Below are positions 46,833 to 58,729 of a stretch of DNA of 64,000 bases, in pieces (the stretch's first letter is position 1; every line of letters begins with the position of its first letter). The position numbers and the translations under genes were made by a program. Source of the DNA: Liquidambar formosana. Its lineage: Eukaryota > Streptophyta > Magnoliopsida > Saxifragales > Altingiaceae. The notes under the pieces were generated by a model. That model worked only from the letters and a program-made list of their open reading frames with translations. It was not told the DNA's origin and did no database searches. The DNA lies in the NCBI GenBank assembly GCA_039720395.1, contig CM077826.1, positions 24,446,430 to 24,510,429 of the forward strand, given 5' to 3'.

Positions 46833-47250
46833 TATATATAAACGTGCATATACATATACATATACATATAAAGACATCTAAAAAAATTAGGTGATCAAGG
46901 ATGTGTTGATGCCAGTTGCATCTGATGCAACTTATACATAAAGTACTACCTCCAATGCATGATTTTAATGCAACTTATGTTGAGGCATTCTCACTTGAAA
47001 ATTTTTATCATCACATTTAACTATTTAGTTTGTATCATTTCTCATTCACCCAACCTTCTATCGTGGTTTCTTATTTACATTTATTTTCACTAATTTTAAA
47101 AAGAAAACTCCATCCATTGATAGTTAGTCTGCTTGGCGGAAATGAATGGTGTCATACATAAAACCCATAAAAATTCCAAGACTGCCCTTAATTAATGGAA
47201 TAATGCATGAAATAACTGAATTAACTCTAAAATCTCATTAAAAATAAAAG
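46833..47250. other. Intergenic DNA with a CATATA microsatellite
   Basis: Repeats of CATATA lie near 46845-46870. No gene is seen. Confidence 0.5.
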
Positions 47251-47440
47251 GGTCAGGCTATTGCCAACCCTTCATTTGATCAGTACCCCGACTTATTATA
47301 GGTTTTTAAGGTTTTATACAAAATATAAAAGGTTATGAAAATGAGCCGCTTTGAACACTAGAAAACATCATTTTTAACAACTATGTAGAATAATGTTTTT
47401 CCAAAATCTATTGTTTATGTAGACTTTTTGACAAAAATAA
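47251..47440. mobile_element. Foldback MITE family J, copy 2, one arm only
   Basis: It matches the left arm of the copies at 44536 and 57601: GGTCAGGCTATTGCCAACCC, then AGGTTTTATACAAAATATAA and CTAGAAAACATCATTTTTAA. The second arm is absent, so this is a truncated copy. Confidence 0.7.
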
Positions 47441-47820
47441 ATAAATAAATGATGGAATTTGGTAGAAATTCATCATCTTCATTGCAACTATGTAGCAAGA
47501 AAATGCTTTCTCTCAACATTTCCCAACGCACCACCAAATTTCACATGATTCTAACACTAAGTAAAAAGCCTTGAGTACAATTTGTAAAATTCCCTTTGCA
47601 CTTTCCCACAATTTTTACAATCTAGCTTTCAAATCTTCTAACTGTCCAATTGCTCTAAATACTTCAAGGCCTGGTGTCCTACATCACAAAATAACATTTG
47701 CATGGAGTCAACACCTGTTATTATTAATTGCAAAACTCTTATTTTATTTTATTTTATTTTATCTTGTATTATTTATTGATTATCTCAAAGTGGATTAGGC
47801 TTCACTAAATGATGACAATA
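47441..47820. other. Intergenic DNA, nothing recognised
   Basis: It contains a TTTTA microsatellite near 47738-47762. No gene is seen. Confidence 0.45.
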
Positions 47821-48680
47821 TAGAAAAACTTAATTTCATTGATAATAGCTTGTTTCATTGCAGTCAACCCATTAGTAGGATTATACAAGATAAAATAATA
47901 TGGAAATTAAAGATAATGAAAATTCATAAAAAAAGGAAATAAATCAAAATGTTCTATGATTTTTCTGCATAAATTTCTCTTAGTCTCCTTCCTTGATATG
48001 CTCTCAATCTCCTGATTCATTTCTATATGCTCTTGATCCTATCCATGATTTTTTTGTCTTGATTTATTTTTTCAATACTCCCCCTTAAACTTATGAAGAT
48101 TTTAAAATCTTCTTGAGTTTGATGCCTAATCTTGAAAAATGTACCACCATTGATGCAAATTCTTACTTGCAATAACCCCCAACTAGAGGTGACCTCAATA
48201 GGTCAATGACAACAAGAAACATGTGAGGCTTCATAAGCCAATAGAGATTCTATAGAACAAAATCCTGGTGCCATGAGCCGAAGTCTAGCTAGGCCACGCC
48301 TCTATATGTTTGCATCTTGAGACTTCAACAATGTGGGAAGAGAAAGAACTCCATGAACCAAATTAGTCCAAGTCCTCATGGGCCAAAATCCAAGCCAATA
48401 CTTCCTTGAGTTTGCAACCTCGGATCAAAATTCCCAATATTAAGAGTTTCTTGTTTAGTGAAATAACGTTGATAGTGGTATGGTAGTAGACCTGCAAATG
48501 GATCAGATTTTGGCCCTAATCTAGTTCGAATCCAATCAATCTATTAAGTTGGATTTGGTAAGAGGTTTGTAATCAAATAATCTGATAAGTACTCAAATCC
48601 AATAATCCTTTGCTTATCAAAAGGATTGGGACTCAACTTAATCCAATCTATTAATAATCCGATCAGATTAGTATATATAT

Positions 48681-48784
48681 ATATAACTTATATCAACACG
48701 TGCTGATGGGAACATAGCCATATATATATATATATATATATATATGGCTATGTTCCCATCAGCACGTGTTGATATAAGTTATAT
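48681..48784. repeat. Perfect inverted repeat with a (TA)n centre
   Basis: Arms of about 40 bases (AACTTATATCAACACGTG, then CTGATGGGAACATAGCCA) are exactly mirrored around about 28 bp of TA. Related sequence (GATATAAATTATATCAACAC) follows near 48876. It looks like a young inverted duplication or a nested MITE. Confidence 0.88.
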
Positions 48785-49082
48785 CAACACCATGCATTGG
48801 GGGTTGTACCCCTTACATTGGTCCAATATACCTCATATCTCACTAATGCACATGGTACAAGTCCTAATGTGGGTATTGATATAAATTATATCAACACATG
48901 TTTACCTGACCATCATCCTATATATATATATAGATAGATTGATTGAACATGTATTTTTATATTTATATATATTAGTATTTATATTTATATATAACTTTGT
49001 GTATATTATATTTGAAGATTCATATGACTATTTTCAACTTGGTGATACATTTGTCATAAACAACAACCTGGACGTATTAAAT

Positions 49083-49274
49083 TCATGAAAGTCTTAATGT
49101 GCTTGCTAAAAAATTCATGAAAGGCTTAATGTGCTTGCTAAAAGATTCATGAAAGTCTTAATGTGCTTGCTAAAAAATTCATGAAAGTCTTAATGTGCTT
49201 GCTAAAAGATTCATGAAAGTCTTAATAAGCATTCATTTAACACGTTTATTATATCTTAATGTGCTTGCTAAAAA
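49083..49274. repeat. 31-32-bp minisatellite
   Basis: Units start at 49083, 49115, 49146, 49178 and 49209, each with ATTCATGAAAG and CTTAATGTGCTTGCTAAAA. The fifth is interrupted and a partial unit ends at 49274. Confidence 0.9.
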
Positions 49275-50046
49275 TCAATTTTATTTTTATTAATAGATTA
49301 GATCGAATAAATGGATCGGATATCCATTAACTAATAAATCAGATTTGGATCGTTGTATTCATAATCAGTTGGATTTTTCGGATTCAATCAGATCGACTAT
49401 TTTGCTTAACGGATCATATTAGGATATAGCCCAATCTGATGCATATTCGATCCATTTGTAGGTCTATATGGTACTGGTATTGATGGTGGCAGATTCAAAT
49501 GTTGGAGAATCCTTGTGGGGGAAAAATCAAAATTCTAAGGAAGACACTTTAATAAGGTTTAGGAGGAAAAATAACACTAAAGTGGATGAATCTAATTTGA
49601 AAGAAATAAGGAAAATAAGAATTAAAGTAAAGGCCCGATGGATAGCATTTTGACAGATGACAAAAAACGCTGCCCATTGGCATAATGAAAGACGAAAGAA
49701 AACGATAAGTCATTTATAGGGATCACCCACTCTAATACCATATGGAAAAACTTGATCTCATTAATAAAAGCTTGCTCCATTACAATCAACCCATTAATAA
49801 GATTATATGGAGAACAATCTGCAAAAATTAAATTAAATTAAATTAAATTAAATTAAAAAAGGGATTATATAGAGAACGAGAGACAAATTATATGGAAATT
49901 AATAATAATGAAAATAAATAAATCAAAATCTTCTTTGATTTTTCTTCATAAATTTCTTTCAATCTCCTTTCTTGATGTGCCCTCTTTTGTTTCATTTCTA
50001 TATGTTCTTGATCTCACCCATGATTTTCTTATCTTAAGAAAATTAC

Positions 50047-50060
50047 AAATAGAAACACTC

Positions 50061-50096
<36 letters not shown>

Positions 50097-52008
50097 CTTT
50101 TCACCAATCCAAATGAAATAAAAAAAACTTCGACTTTTTCTTTATTTTCACAAAATCGGTTGTCACATCAAAACCCTTGGCTTCAAGAAGGGGAAATTCC
50201 GAGAAGAAAAAAGAGCATAATTTCATGCAAAAATTCCAAATGGAAAAGGGTGACAGTCTAACGTACATATCAAAAACGCTAGACACAAAAACGGTGCCAT
50301 TATTTTCCATTAGCAACACCCCACCCGAACAACAAATAATAATAATAATAAAAGGGCAAATATGATAAAACGATAATGACATGAAGAAATTCGGGTGGCT
50401 TGGAATGACTTACTCCCAACAGCCAAATAGCCAAAGAGAATGTACCCAAAACAAAAAAAACAAAAAAAAACAAAAAAACAAATAGCCAAATAGGACTGCA
50501 AGGTAAAGGGTCATCTTCACTATTTAAAACCTGGCATTCATATATTCCTAACTTCTAATTAACCTTTGGACAATTACTTAAGAAAGTCGACTTTATCACC
50601 CCGCCATGTGGAAAGATCTGGAATGATTTGTATTTCATCTGCAAGAAGGTCACGCAAAATAATCCACGGTTCAGCTGTGAGTTGTCAGTTGATCGATTCC
50701 ATCAACATAGAAAGATCCTTGGTAGTGTTGACCTCCTCTTCATTTTTTCCTTACCCCGCTCCTCTTTTTCTTTTTTTCTTTTTCTTAATATGAAACGATA
50801 CACGCACCCAAGTACAATTGAAACCAAAATTTCTGCAAACTCCACATTTCTATTACGATGGGATATGTCATTAGACCCAAAAGTCATTTACAAGTTAAGT
50901 TGATTTCACTCATAAATTATTATTATTATTATTATTTTCAAAGAAATATCAAGTTAATTCTCAGTCATGGAATGAAAACATCATGAATATATATTTCCCC
51001 TCCAACCACCCCCCCCCCCCCAAAAAAAATAAATAAAAAATAAATTCCCCAGTTTATTCTAATTTATTTATTTTTTCAGATACAAGTAATCAAATATTCT
51101 ACTAAGACATAAAAGAATATATGCACATAGAAAATTGTTAGAAATGCCATCTTAACCACAACAACATTAACAACAAGAACAAAAACAATAGATTGTTATA
51201 TTTTTATAATAAATAGAAAATTCTGTTTTAATTAGTTTTGGCCATATATGCAGGTATTTCAATGCACCAAAGTGTTTCGAGAAAATTATAGGGTGTAAGT
51301 GTATGTATGTTCCGTGAAATCATTTTCACTGTGTTTAATATGCCATTTGATATGAAATTGTGAAACGAGGGGAGTCTTTTTGCGCATTTAGAGCTTCACT
51401 TAAGATTTTGTAAAGTAATATTTCATTATATTTGCTGTGGATCGAAATTTAAATTGGAATAAATATTGTTATCTGAATTTTATTGATTTTTAGAATTGAC
51501 ATAAAAAATTTTACATTATTGCATACATATAACAATATTGTTATCCCAAATTTGGGAATAATTCCAAAGGGGCCTTTGGAATATAATTCTTCATTTGCGA
51601 GTTATTTGGAAAAAAAATATATATATATATTTAACGAGGAACGATTAGGTAGAAAGACGATTAAAATTTTGCGTATAAGAAAAACGAAACACGTCAATTC
51701 ATAAGAAAAATGCATGTCCTTTCATACTTACTCAAAAATGGTTCAAGAATTATTGGTGATACTGAAGATATTCACAAATAGTTGGGAAATTTTTTTTACC
51801 ATGGGAGATAATAAAATTGGGTTTCATTCATTCTTGACGAAAAATCCAATATAATTGGGGGTCAATCGAAAATAATGTATGAATAGTACAGAGGCAAAGT
51901 TGTCTGGGGTTGATCCTTTTATGGAACATGCATGATACATATTTAGATCCACCAATCATGCACGTGCGCACATGGTGAGCACGTGCACACATGGTGACCA
52001 ATCACTAT

Positions 52009-52055
<47 letters not shown>

Positions 52056-53600
52056 CCTACCAACTGCCAACCATCATATTAATTACTGTATCTTTAGGTG
52101 CAGATTAAGGAGGTAGATTATTATTATTTTTTTCTGACGTACTAAAAAATTATTAAGGATGTCATATTGTAAATTTATCTACTCCATATATAAATATTAT
52201 AAAGCTCAAGCTCAAGCCCTGATTAGTGCCACATGGTGATGGCACATTATTTTCTCTCTATTATTTTTTACCAATCTATCTATCTATAATTCTATATTAT
52301 TATATAAAAGAGAATGTGCCACATGTCACGTCTCCTAAGTTTTCCCTTCAAATATCGAAAACATGCCATATGACGCATTTCTTAACTATTAAAGCATTTT
52401 GAGTCAATAATCTATATAAAGGAAAAAAAATACATCAAATAAATAATTAAAAAAATAATTATAAGTTTATAACAATTTGACTTTAGATTAATGTTAAAGG
52501 GAAAAAAATAATTAAAGAAAGAAAATCATCAATCAACCTTCAAAATTTTTCTTCCCTCAATTATTATTGTAAATCCCAAAACTTTTTGACTAGGGTGCTT
52601 AATTTTTTGAAACCAAAGGTCTCGTTTGGCGCAAGTGTATCTTTATTATTCCACACATTGTGAAGGGTACAGCTGGTTTCATAATAAATTCATGTCTCTC
52701 TCCAAGTTGCCATTTTCTCCTGCTGAAAAACACCATAATTAATCACCTTCATTAAATATAAAACCGATCAACATCAAAATCTCCCTTTCCATAAGATCCG
52801 TATTTTTTATTATCATTTGTGTTTAGTCTTTAGATACATAGCTGGTATATATAATCAGTGAAACAAGAAAGATTGCTCTCTACTTTTCTTCTTTCTTTCT
52901 TTCCATTTTTTTTTTTTTCATTCTTTCTTTCCTTCCTTTGTGTGGGAACACATATATAAATTGCTATAAAGGGCCTCAAAAATGTTTTATTTGTACTCCA
53001 GCAAACACGGCATGTATTTGATAGTAACATTAATTGGGCATTAACTATCTAAAGTTAATTAACAAAAAAATAAATAAAAGACACTATCTAAAGTTGCCTG
53101 TTCAAGTGTGGTTGATATTAGCTAGAAAAATTCTTATCTTCCTGTCTTCCTTTTGATTTTGTCACAAGAGACGGGACCTTTGTAGGTCCTATTTTTTTCT
53201 GGGTTTGATCTCATTTCTTGTAAGAGAGTCGACGGAAAGGGAATCTATACCAAGATCACGAAGGCAATGACAAAGTCACATTATTTAAGTAATTCTGAAC
53301 CAACGCAGTGCTAGCTAATCAATATCCCTCCTGTTTTTCTAATTTTGTTTCTTATCTAATATGATTGCTGATGAATATATCATGCTACATCAGTAAATTA
53401 TTTGTTGTGGACCTTGTGGTGGCCAACATAAAATCGCGGCTATGTCAATATCACATTATTAAAATTTAAATTTTTTAAGATATAGTGCCGTTGACATGAT
53501 ATCGTAATTTTGCTTTCATTTTAAATAGAAAATAAAATTGGGCAAATAGTTGAGAAGACTCATTTTTAATAAATTTTGGGTATGATTAAGTATGCTCTTT
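50047..53600. other. Long AT-rich intergenic stretch, no gene
   Basis: Microsatellites: TTTC near 50075-50100, A/C-rich tracts near 50450-50480, TTA near 50920, poly-C at 51009-51020, and TA at 52011-52046. A short duplicated GCACGTG-CACATGGTGA phrase lies at 51962-51998. Around 52200-52340 two AT-rich stretches with GTGCCACATG resemble Helitron starts, but no partner ends were found. Open frames here are low-complexity and not credible genes. Confidence 0.5.
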
Positions 53601-54062
53601 TGTTATGTTTGGTAAGGAGGATGGAAAGAAGGAAAGAAAGATGGAATGAATGGACTTTCTATTCCTAGAGGAAGGAAACCTTTTTTCCTTCCTATGTGTT
53701 TGGTTTGATGGATGGAAAATAAAAGGAAAGATAATTTCCTACCTTCCTGTGTGTTTGGTATAAAAGAAGGAATGAAAAAAATAAATACTAATTTTATTAT
53801 TTTGCCCTTAAATATGTAATAGTAATAATAAATTATAATAAGCATAGGGGTAAATGTGTCTTTTAGGACCAATTCCCCATTTTCCCTCTTTCTTTCCCCC
53901 CACTTTTGAGAGGACTCCAAAAAGTTAAAGGAAGGATTTGCCCCTTCCCTCCCCCTTTCCTTCCTTTCCCCATTCCCCTCAACCAAACACACACAACTAC
54001 CCTTATCCCTCCCCTTTTCCTTCCTCCCTTTTCTTCCCTCCTTTTTCCCCCAACCAAACACA
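53601..54062. mobile_element. Possible MITE with GTGTTTGGTT-type ends
   Basis: The left end TGTTATGTTTGGTAAGG pairs imperfectly with the right end read on the other strand, CTTGTGTTTGGTTGGGG. The TGTGTTTGGT motif recurs inside (about 53695 and 53750). The interior is purine-rich on one half and pyrimidine-rich on the other. Such ends are common in plant hAT and Harbinger MITEs. The 171-residue minus-strand frame across it is low-complexity. Confidence 0.4.
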
Positions 54063-55306
54063 AGGTTGATAATGCTTTTGTGAAGTGGAAAATGCAACTT
54101 ACTATGGCATTTATTCATTTATTTTTTATTTTAATTGTAGAACAAAGGTAATTAACACTTGCCTAGGAAGTGGCCACGCAAAAGTATCAGTTCAGAAAGA
54201 AAAAATAAATAAATAATTGGAAACATTAATTTATGGGCATTATGGTAATGGCAGCGGTAGTAGTCGGGACTACAAACAAACCAAGCTATTTGTAAACATT
54301 TTGCGAACAAGTTGGATAAAGAGATGTTAGACTTTTTATTCTTTTTATTATTATTTTAATACTAGCTTGTAGCTACTAGTTGAGTCAGGTTTACTCTTAG
54401 ATTTTAGGATCAGGTCATAAGGTTGGGGGTCATGGCACTCCCAAGTTTTTTTAAACCCTTTAAAATATGATCAATTATATGAAGTGATACTTTTAAATTT
54501 GATAAAGCTAGTGACACCCCCAAATTTAATTATTTACTTTTAAATAATATCTTTTTATATTTGCACACAATGTGACATTACCTTTTTAAAATGTGTTTAA
54601 TTCTATGAAATGGCACTCTTAAATTTGATAAAATAGCACCCCAAATTTAATTATCAACCTCTATGTATTTATGTATTTATATACGTATTAGCGCATCAGT
54701 GATAATCTCAAACAGAAAATTCTAACTCTACCCCTATTTAGGACATTCAATAAATGAGTAAATTCCAAACAAGTTTGGCCAAGCTCAATTGAATAGCACT
54801 CACAAATGGACTTTGTTAAGGGCTCAAGAGTAAATTCGTAAGGCTTATAGCCCTTTTATAAATCTATAGAAAAGCAGATTAATAGTAGATGCCACCAAAT
54901 GACAAAGCCCTCTTTGCTGCTAAATTCTTCTTGGTTTTCCTGAATTCACAAATGTCAAGCTGGACAAAGGACGGAGGCGGCCGGTTTTCTTACTTTATAG
55001 CTCTTTATTATTTCCATATGTTGACGTGTATGAGTTTGACTGCTTTATGAGGAGGATTTTCCTGGCATGAGATTGGATGAGTTAGACTTTGTGAGTCAGC
55101 CAAGTTGGACCAGTCCATCTTCTCTTGAGTGTCTCTAATATTTATATTAGAATTATTAATTGATATTTAATATCTGCGGTAGTCATTTTCAAATTAACAA
55201 TATCTTTTAAATGTGGAATGTACGGTATAACTCTTACATGCATGATCGGAATATAATCCCCATCATGTGCTAACCTAATTAATTAATTTTTTCTATATAC
55301 ATATAT
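54063..55306. other. Intergenic DNA, nothing recognised
   Basis: A short repeated phrase (AAATTTGATAAA, CACCCCAAATTTAATTA) lies near 54490-54650. No gene is seen. Confidence 0.45.
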
Positions 55307-55711
55307 GGGATGGATCCGTTTACACCTGTTGTAAAACTTTTTATTCTTATAAATACCTTTTAATATCTTTTTGTGAGAATAATATTTCATCAATCCAACC
55401 GTTGGATTAGGTACTCTATTCATCCATGTAATGCATGTCAAATTTCAAATAAACCGGATATCAAAAACGTTTTATTTGTAAACTTACATTTTTTTTATAT
55501 TATAAATAAAATTACGAAGTATAACTTGAGAAACTTTATGAATGACATAATTCTCGGTATCCGATTTATTTGAAATTTGACATGCATGACGTACAATACT
55601 AGAGTACCTAATCCAACAGTTAGATTGTTGAAATGTTATTCTTATAGAAAGATATTGAAAGGTGTAAAAGTAAAAAATTTTACATGGAATGTAAACGATC
55701 CCTCCCATCCC
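55307..55711. mobile_element. Foldback MITE (405 bp) with long arms
   Basis: Ends are GGGATGGATCCGTTTACA and, from the other strand, GGGATGGGAGGGATCGTTTACA in two blocks. Inner arms include GTTGGATTAGGTACTCT and CATGTCAAATTTCAAATAAA. Each arm is about 170-190 bases and the centre is an AT-rich spacer near 55480-55550. It is followed by a long TA microsatellite. Confidence 0.8.
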
Positions 55712-55731
55712 CACACTTGCTGTCCACTGAG

Positions 55732-55777
<46 letters not shown>

Positions 55778-57257
55778 GTATATTTTATAGAAAAACTCCA
55801 TACCATTCCAAGCCATTGAAAGTAAAATGACGATGTGTCCCCGCACTCGCCGTCCACCGGTTCCCCACTCCCCACCTCGTGCTTCTAAGTTATATAGATT
55901 ATTATAGAGTTCGGTCCAATTCAAAATCCTTTGAACCGCTTTTTTGAACCGGACTAAAATCACATAGTATAAGGAAAATAAATTACATTTTTTCATATTT
56001 TCTTCCCTCTGTTGGAATTTTTTTTTCAAATTTAATAAGTAGAAACCAAAGTGGTTTAATTTAAGCACTTCATTTATATATCTTTTTAACAAGTCTTTAA
56101 CCTCATTTAACAACACTTTATGGAAGGTGTCTTTTAAATTAAATCCTTAACCGATGGGCCCCATTTATTATCATAAATTAGACTTCGTTTTGTAAATGCC
56201 ACATACATTGAATGGTCTTATTTCTTAATTAATTATTTTACTCGGTTAAGGAGCCTATTAAAAGACTCTTTGTGAAGATTGCAGAGCATCACACACACAG
56301 ATTATGAAGTGGCACTAGAATTAATTAACTCTCAAAGCTCATGAAGATCTTGTAGAGATGGACTTTGGTCTAGCTTAATTGGACATAAAATCGGATGGAG
56401 ATGGATAGAAGAGAAGTAAAAACCCTCGTGGACATACAAATTGGATATCTGGGTTTAGTTGATTTATAGAGAAAGTGCTGTCATTTACTCTTTCGATGAG
56501 AGGCTTCAACTATCTTCAAAAATTGATTACGTGGATATTAGTTAAGTTTGACTTAATTATGTTTAATTTCCTTTGCTTTATTGTTAATATATTATTCTTA
56601 AGGAGATTGCAATCTTCTAATGATATGAATACAGTTCAGTCGTACTTTTATATGCTTAGTTTAGGAATTGAATTACAAACAATTCAACCCCAGCCTGCCC
56701 CATTACTTGAATTCAAACTCATTAGTGTAGTCAATAATAATGAATTATTTTATGATACATTAATTAATATTAGTTTATGTTTTTGTAGAACTCCATATAA
56801 TATTATTTTATTAAATTAATTTTAAATGTTATAAAATATTTATTTTTTAAATACGACTGAATATTTATAACTAGCTAAGTAATTAATGGCTTGGACAGAT
56901 CTTGAATGGATGGGATCTGGCTTTGCGCTTCCCAACCTTTATAAAAAGCTGGAATTTGGGCAGGGCGTCTTGCAACCCGACCTGTTTAGTGATTTCTAAA
57001 TTCTAAAGCCATAATTAATTAATGAGATTGGGAGGTCAATGATATTATGGGAAACTTAATTTTCATTTTATGAATTTTGGTGACCAAAATCACACATTCG
57101 GAAAGAGGAGGAAAAAATGAATAGGGGAAAAAAAAACATTTAATAATTAGAAAAAGCAAAGAAAATGAATAGATCTTCCTTGTTTATGGTGCAATGGTGC
57201 CATACCGCAAGCTGACAACTGTTTAGGGAAAAAAAAAATTCTAATGATTATAATAAA
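55712..57257. other. Intergenic DNA with a TA microsatellite
   Basis: TA repeats run from about 55735 to 55768. CCCCACACTTGCTGTCCACT (55710-55729) and CCCCGCACTCGCCGTCCACC (55839-55858) are diverged copies on either side of it. Minus-strand and plus-strand frames across this region include the TA run and are not supported as genes. Confidence 0.5.
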
Positions 57258-57507
57258 TAGGGGAAATTACACTTTACCTATTTCAAGTTTAAGCCGATTT
57301 TAACAAACCCCCCTATAGTTCAAAACCGGACAAATGACTACACACATTTTGCAAAAAAATATCATTTTACCCTCTTTCGTTGATGACGTGTCAGTTAAAT
57401 AAATTGCCACGTGTCATGTGTGAGGAGGCAAAATGTAATTTATGAACTATAAAGGGGTTTGCTAAAAATGGATTAAACTTTAAAGGGGCAAAGTGCAATT
57501 TAACCTA
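57258..57507. mobile_element. MITE of 250 bp
   Basis: The left end TAGGGGAAATTACACTTTACC pairs in part with the right end read on the other strand, TAGGTTAAATTGCACTTTGC. Inner blocks AAACCCCCCTATAGTTC and GAACTATAAAGGGGTTT also pair. Flanks are AT-rich, so the target duplication is unclear. Confidence 0.65.
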
Positions 57508-57600
57508 ATAAATAAAATGATGGTGGATTGTTAGATTCCTAGCATGGGCAAGGAGCGTCATATGGGGAATTTTAGATTGATTTCATGAAGGAAAAATAAA

Positions 57601-58004
57601 GGTTAGGCTATTATCACCACATAAAATATTCTAAACCCTCCACTTAATTTATATTTTTTAAAGTTTTATGAAAAATATAAAAGTTTTTATGAAAAATAGG
57701 CACGTAGTCTACTAGAAAACATCATTCCAGACAACTTTGTAGAAAAAAAATTTTCCAAAATTTATTATTTAAGTAAAACTTTTGGTCATTTTTCATGGAA
57801 AATGAAATAGATTTTGTAAATGGTTAAAAAGTCTACTTAAATGATTGATTTTGGAAAAACTTTCATTACAAAGTTATTCAGAATGATGTTTTTTATGAAT
57901 ATCGCGGCTAGCTTTCGTAAAAACTTTTTATAATTTTCATAAAATCTTAAAAAGTATAAACTAGAGGGGGCTTAAAGTACTTTATGTGGTAGCAAAAGCT
58001 TTCC
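57601..58004. mobile_element. Foldback MITE family J, copy 3 (404 bp)
   Basis: The ends are GGTTAGGCTATTATCACCAC and, on the other strand, GGAAAGCTTTTGCTACCAC. The interior matches copy 1 at AAACATCATTCCAGACAACTT, AACTTTGTAGAAAAAAAATT and the mirrored AAAGTTATTCAGAATGATGTT. It has no coding capacity. Confidence 0.78.
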
Positions 58005-58686
58005 GAAAGATAATTACAGTTAAGTACAAAATATTACTAACTTCTTAGTAAATAACTACTAACTTAATTAATAATGATTACTGACTAATTATTTTCCCAT
58101 AGGGCGACCAATCTAAGATTCCCACGTTGTATTATGTTTATTTCATAACATAAAAAAGACAAAAACAAGAATAGCAAGGGGAAGAAACAATGATGTAGGG
58201 CCCATAAATCAGCCAAATGATTGAATCCATATATACATAATATGTATGGACAGTGTTAAGTATTTTTCTTTTTCCCGAAAGGCCTCGATCACAACAGGTT
58301 AGAGTATATATTTTATCTTAGAAGAAAACAAAAAAACGTACAAAATATATAATAATAATAATAATAATAATAATTAGATCACAACAGTTCAAGTTAAGGC
58401 ATCTCTGGCAAGGAGTTATAATCTGTACTATTATTATATTATAACATTTAACACAAGTTAGACTATTTTAATGGTGTGCTAAAACATAAGAGTGAGTTAT
58501 TGTTATATTTGTCATATCAGCTCTCCTTCAATCTTTTAACAACCAAACACATCAAAAACTGTGAAAAATATAATATTTTTCTTTCAAAATTTTTTCAGTA
58601 ACCAAACAGGCTGTAAATAAATACAATGCGGGCGTATCACTTACGGATGACTGTGATCGAACGGGATATCCCGCACATGATCAGCC

Positions 58687-58729
<43 letters not shown>

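Larger units (their letters stand above)
48487..49466. mobile_element. hAT-like non-autonomous DNA transposon (980 bp)
   Basis: The ends are TAGACCTGCAAATGGATC and its inverted partner GATCCATTTGTAGGTCTA. Flanking 8-mers TATGGTAG (48479-48486) and TATGGTAC (49467-49474) differ at one base, consistent with an 8-bp hAT target duplication. No transposase is present. It contains a long TA-centred hairpin and a 32-bp minisatellite. Confidence 0.75.
47821..50046 (-). mobile_element. Small Ty1/copia derivative (TRIM/LARD-like), minus strand
   Basis: Two related direct repeats flank the region: a left LTR (47821-48074) and a right LTR (49743 to about 50046). Next to the right one is TGGTATTAGAG on the minus strand (49730-49740), a one-base variant of the tRNA-Met primer site. 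Next to the left one is AAGGGGGAGTAT on the minus strand (48075-48086), a polypurine tract. The interior is about 0.7 kb once the hAT-like insertion (48487-49466) is removed, and codes for nothing recognisable. The LTRs differ at many positions, so it is old. Confidence 0.65.

Noticed and set aside
48520..48545. GTTCGAATCC, like a tRNA T-arm
   Set aside because: No anticodon or acceptor stems fit around it; it belongs to the hAT-like element.
49468..49653. 61-residue frame after the hAT-like element
   Set aside because: It is in the interior of a minus-strand element, on the wrong strand and without a domain.
52200..52340. Two Helitron-like 5' starts with GTGCCACATG
   Set aside because: No hairpin plus CTRR end was found at a sensible distance.
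53603..54118. 171-residue minus-strand frame
   Set aside because: It is made of purine-rich low-complexity sequence inside a probable MITE and resembles no domain.
55484..56116. 210-residue minus-strand frame
   Set aside because: It crosses a TA microsatellite (YIYIYI) and a foldback arm, so it is open by composition.
56475..56819. 114-residue plus-strand frame
   Set aside because: AT-rich, hydrophobic by composition, no motif, no neighbouring signals.
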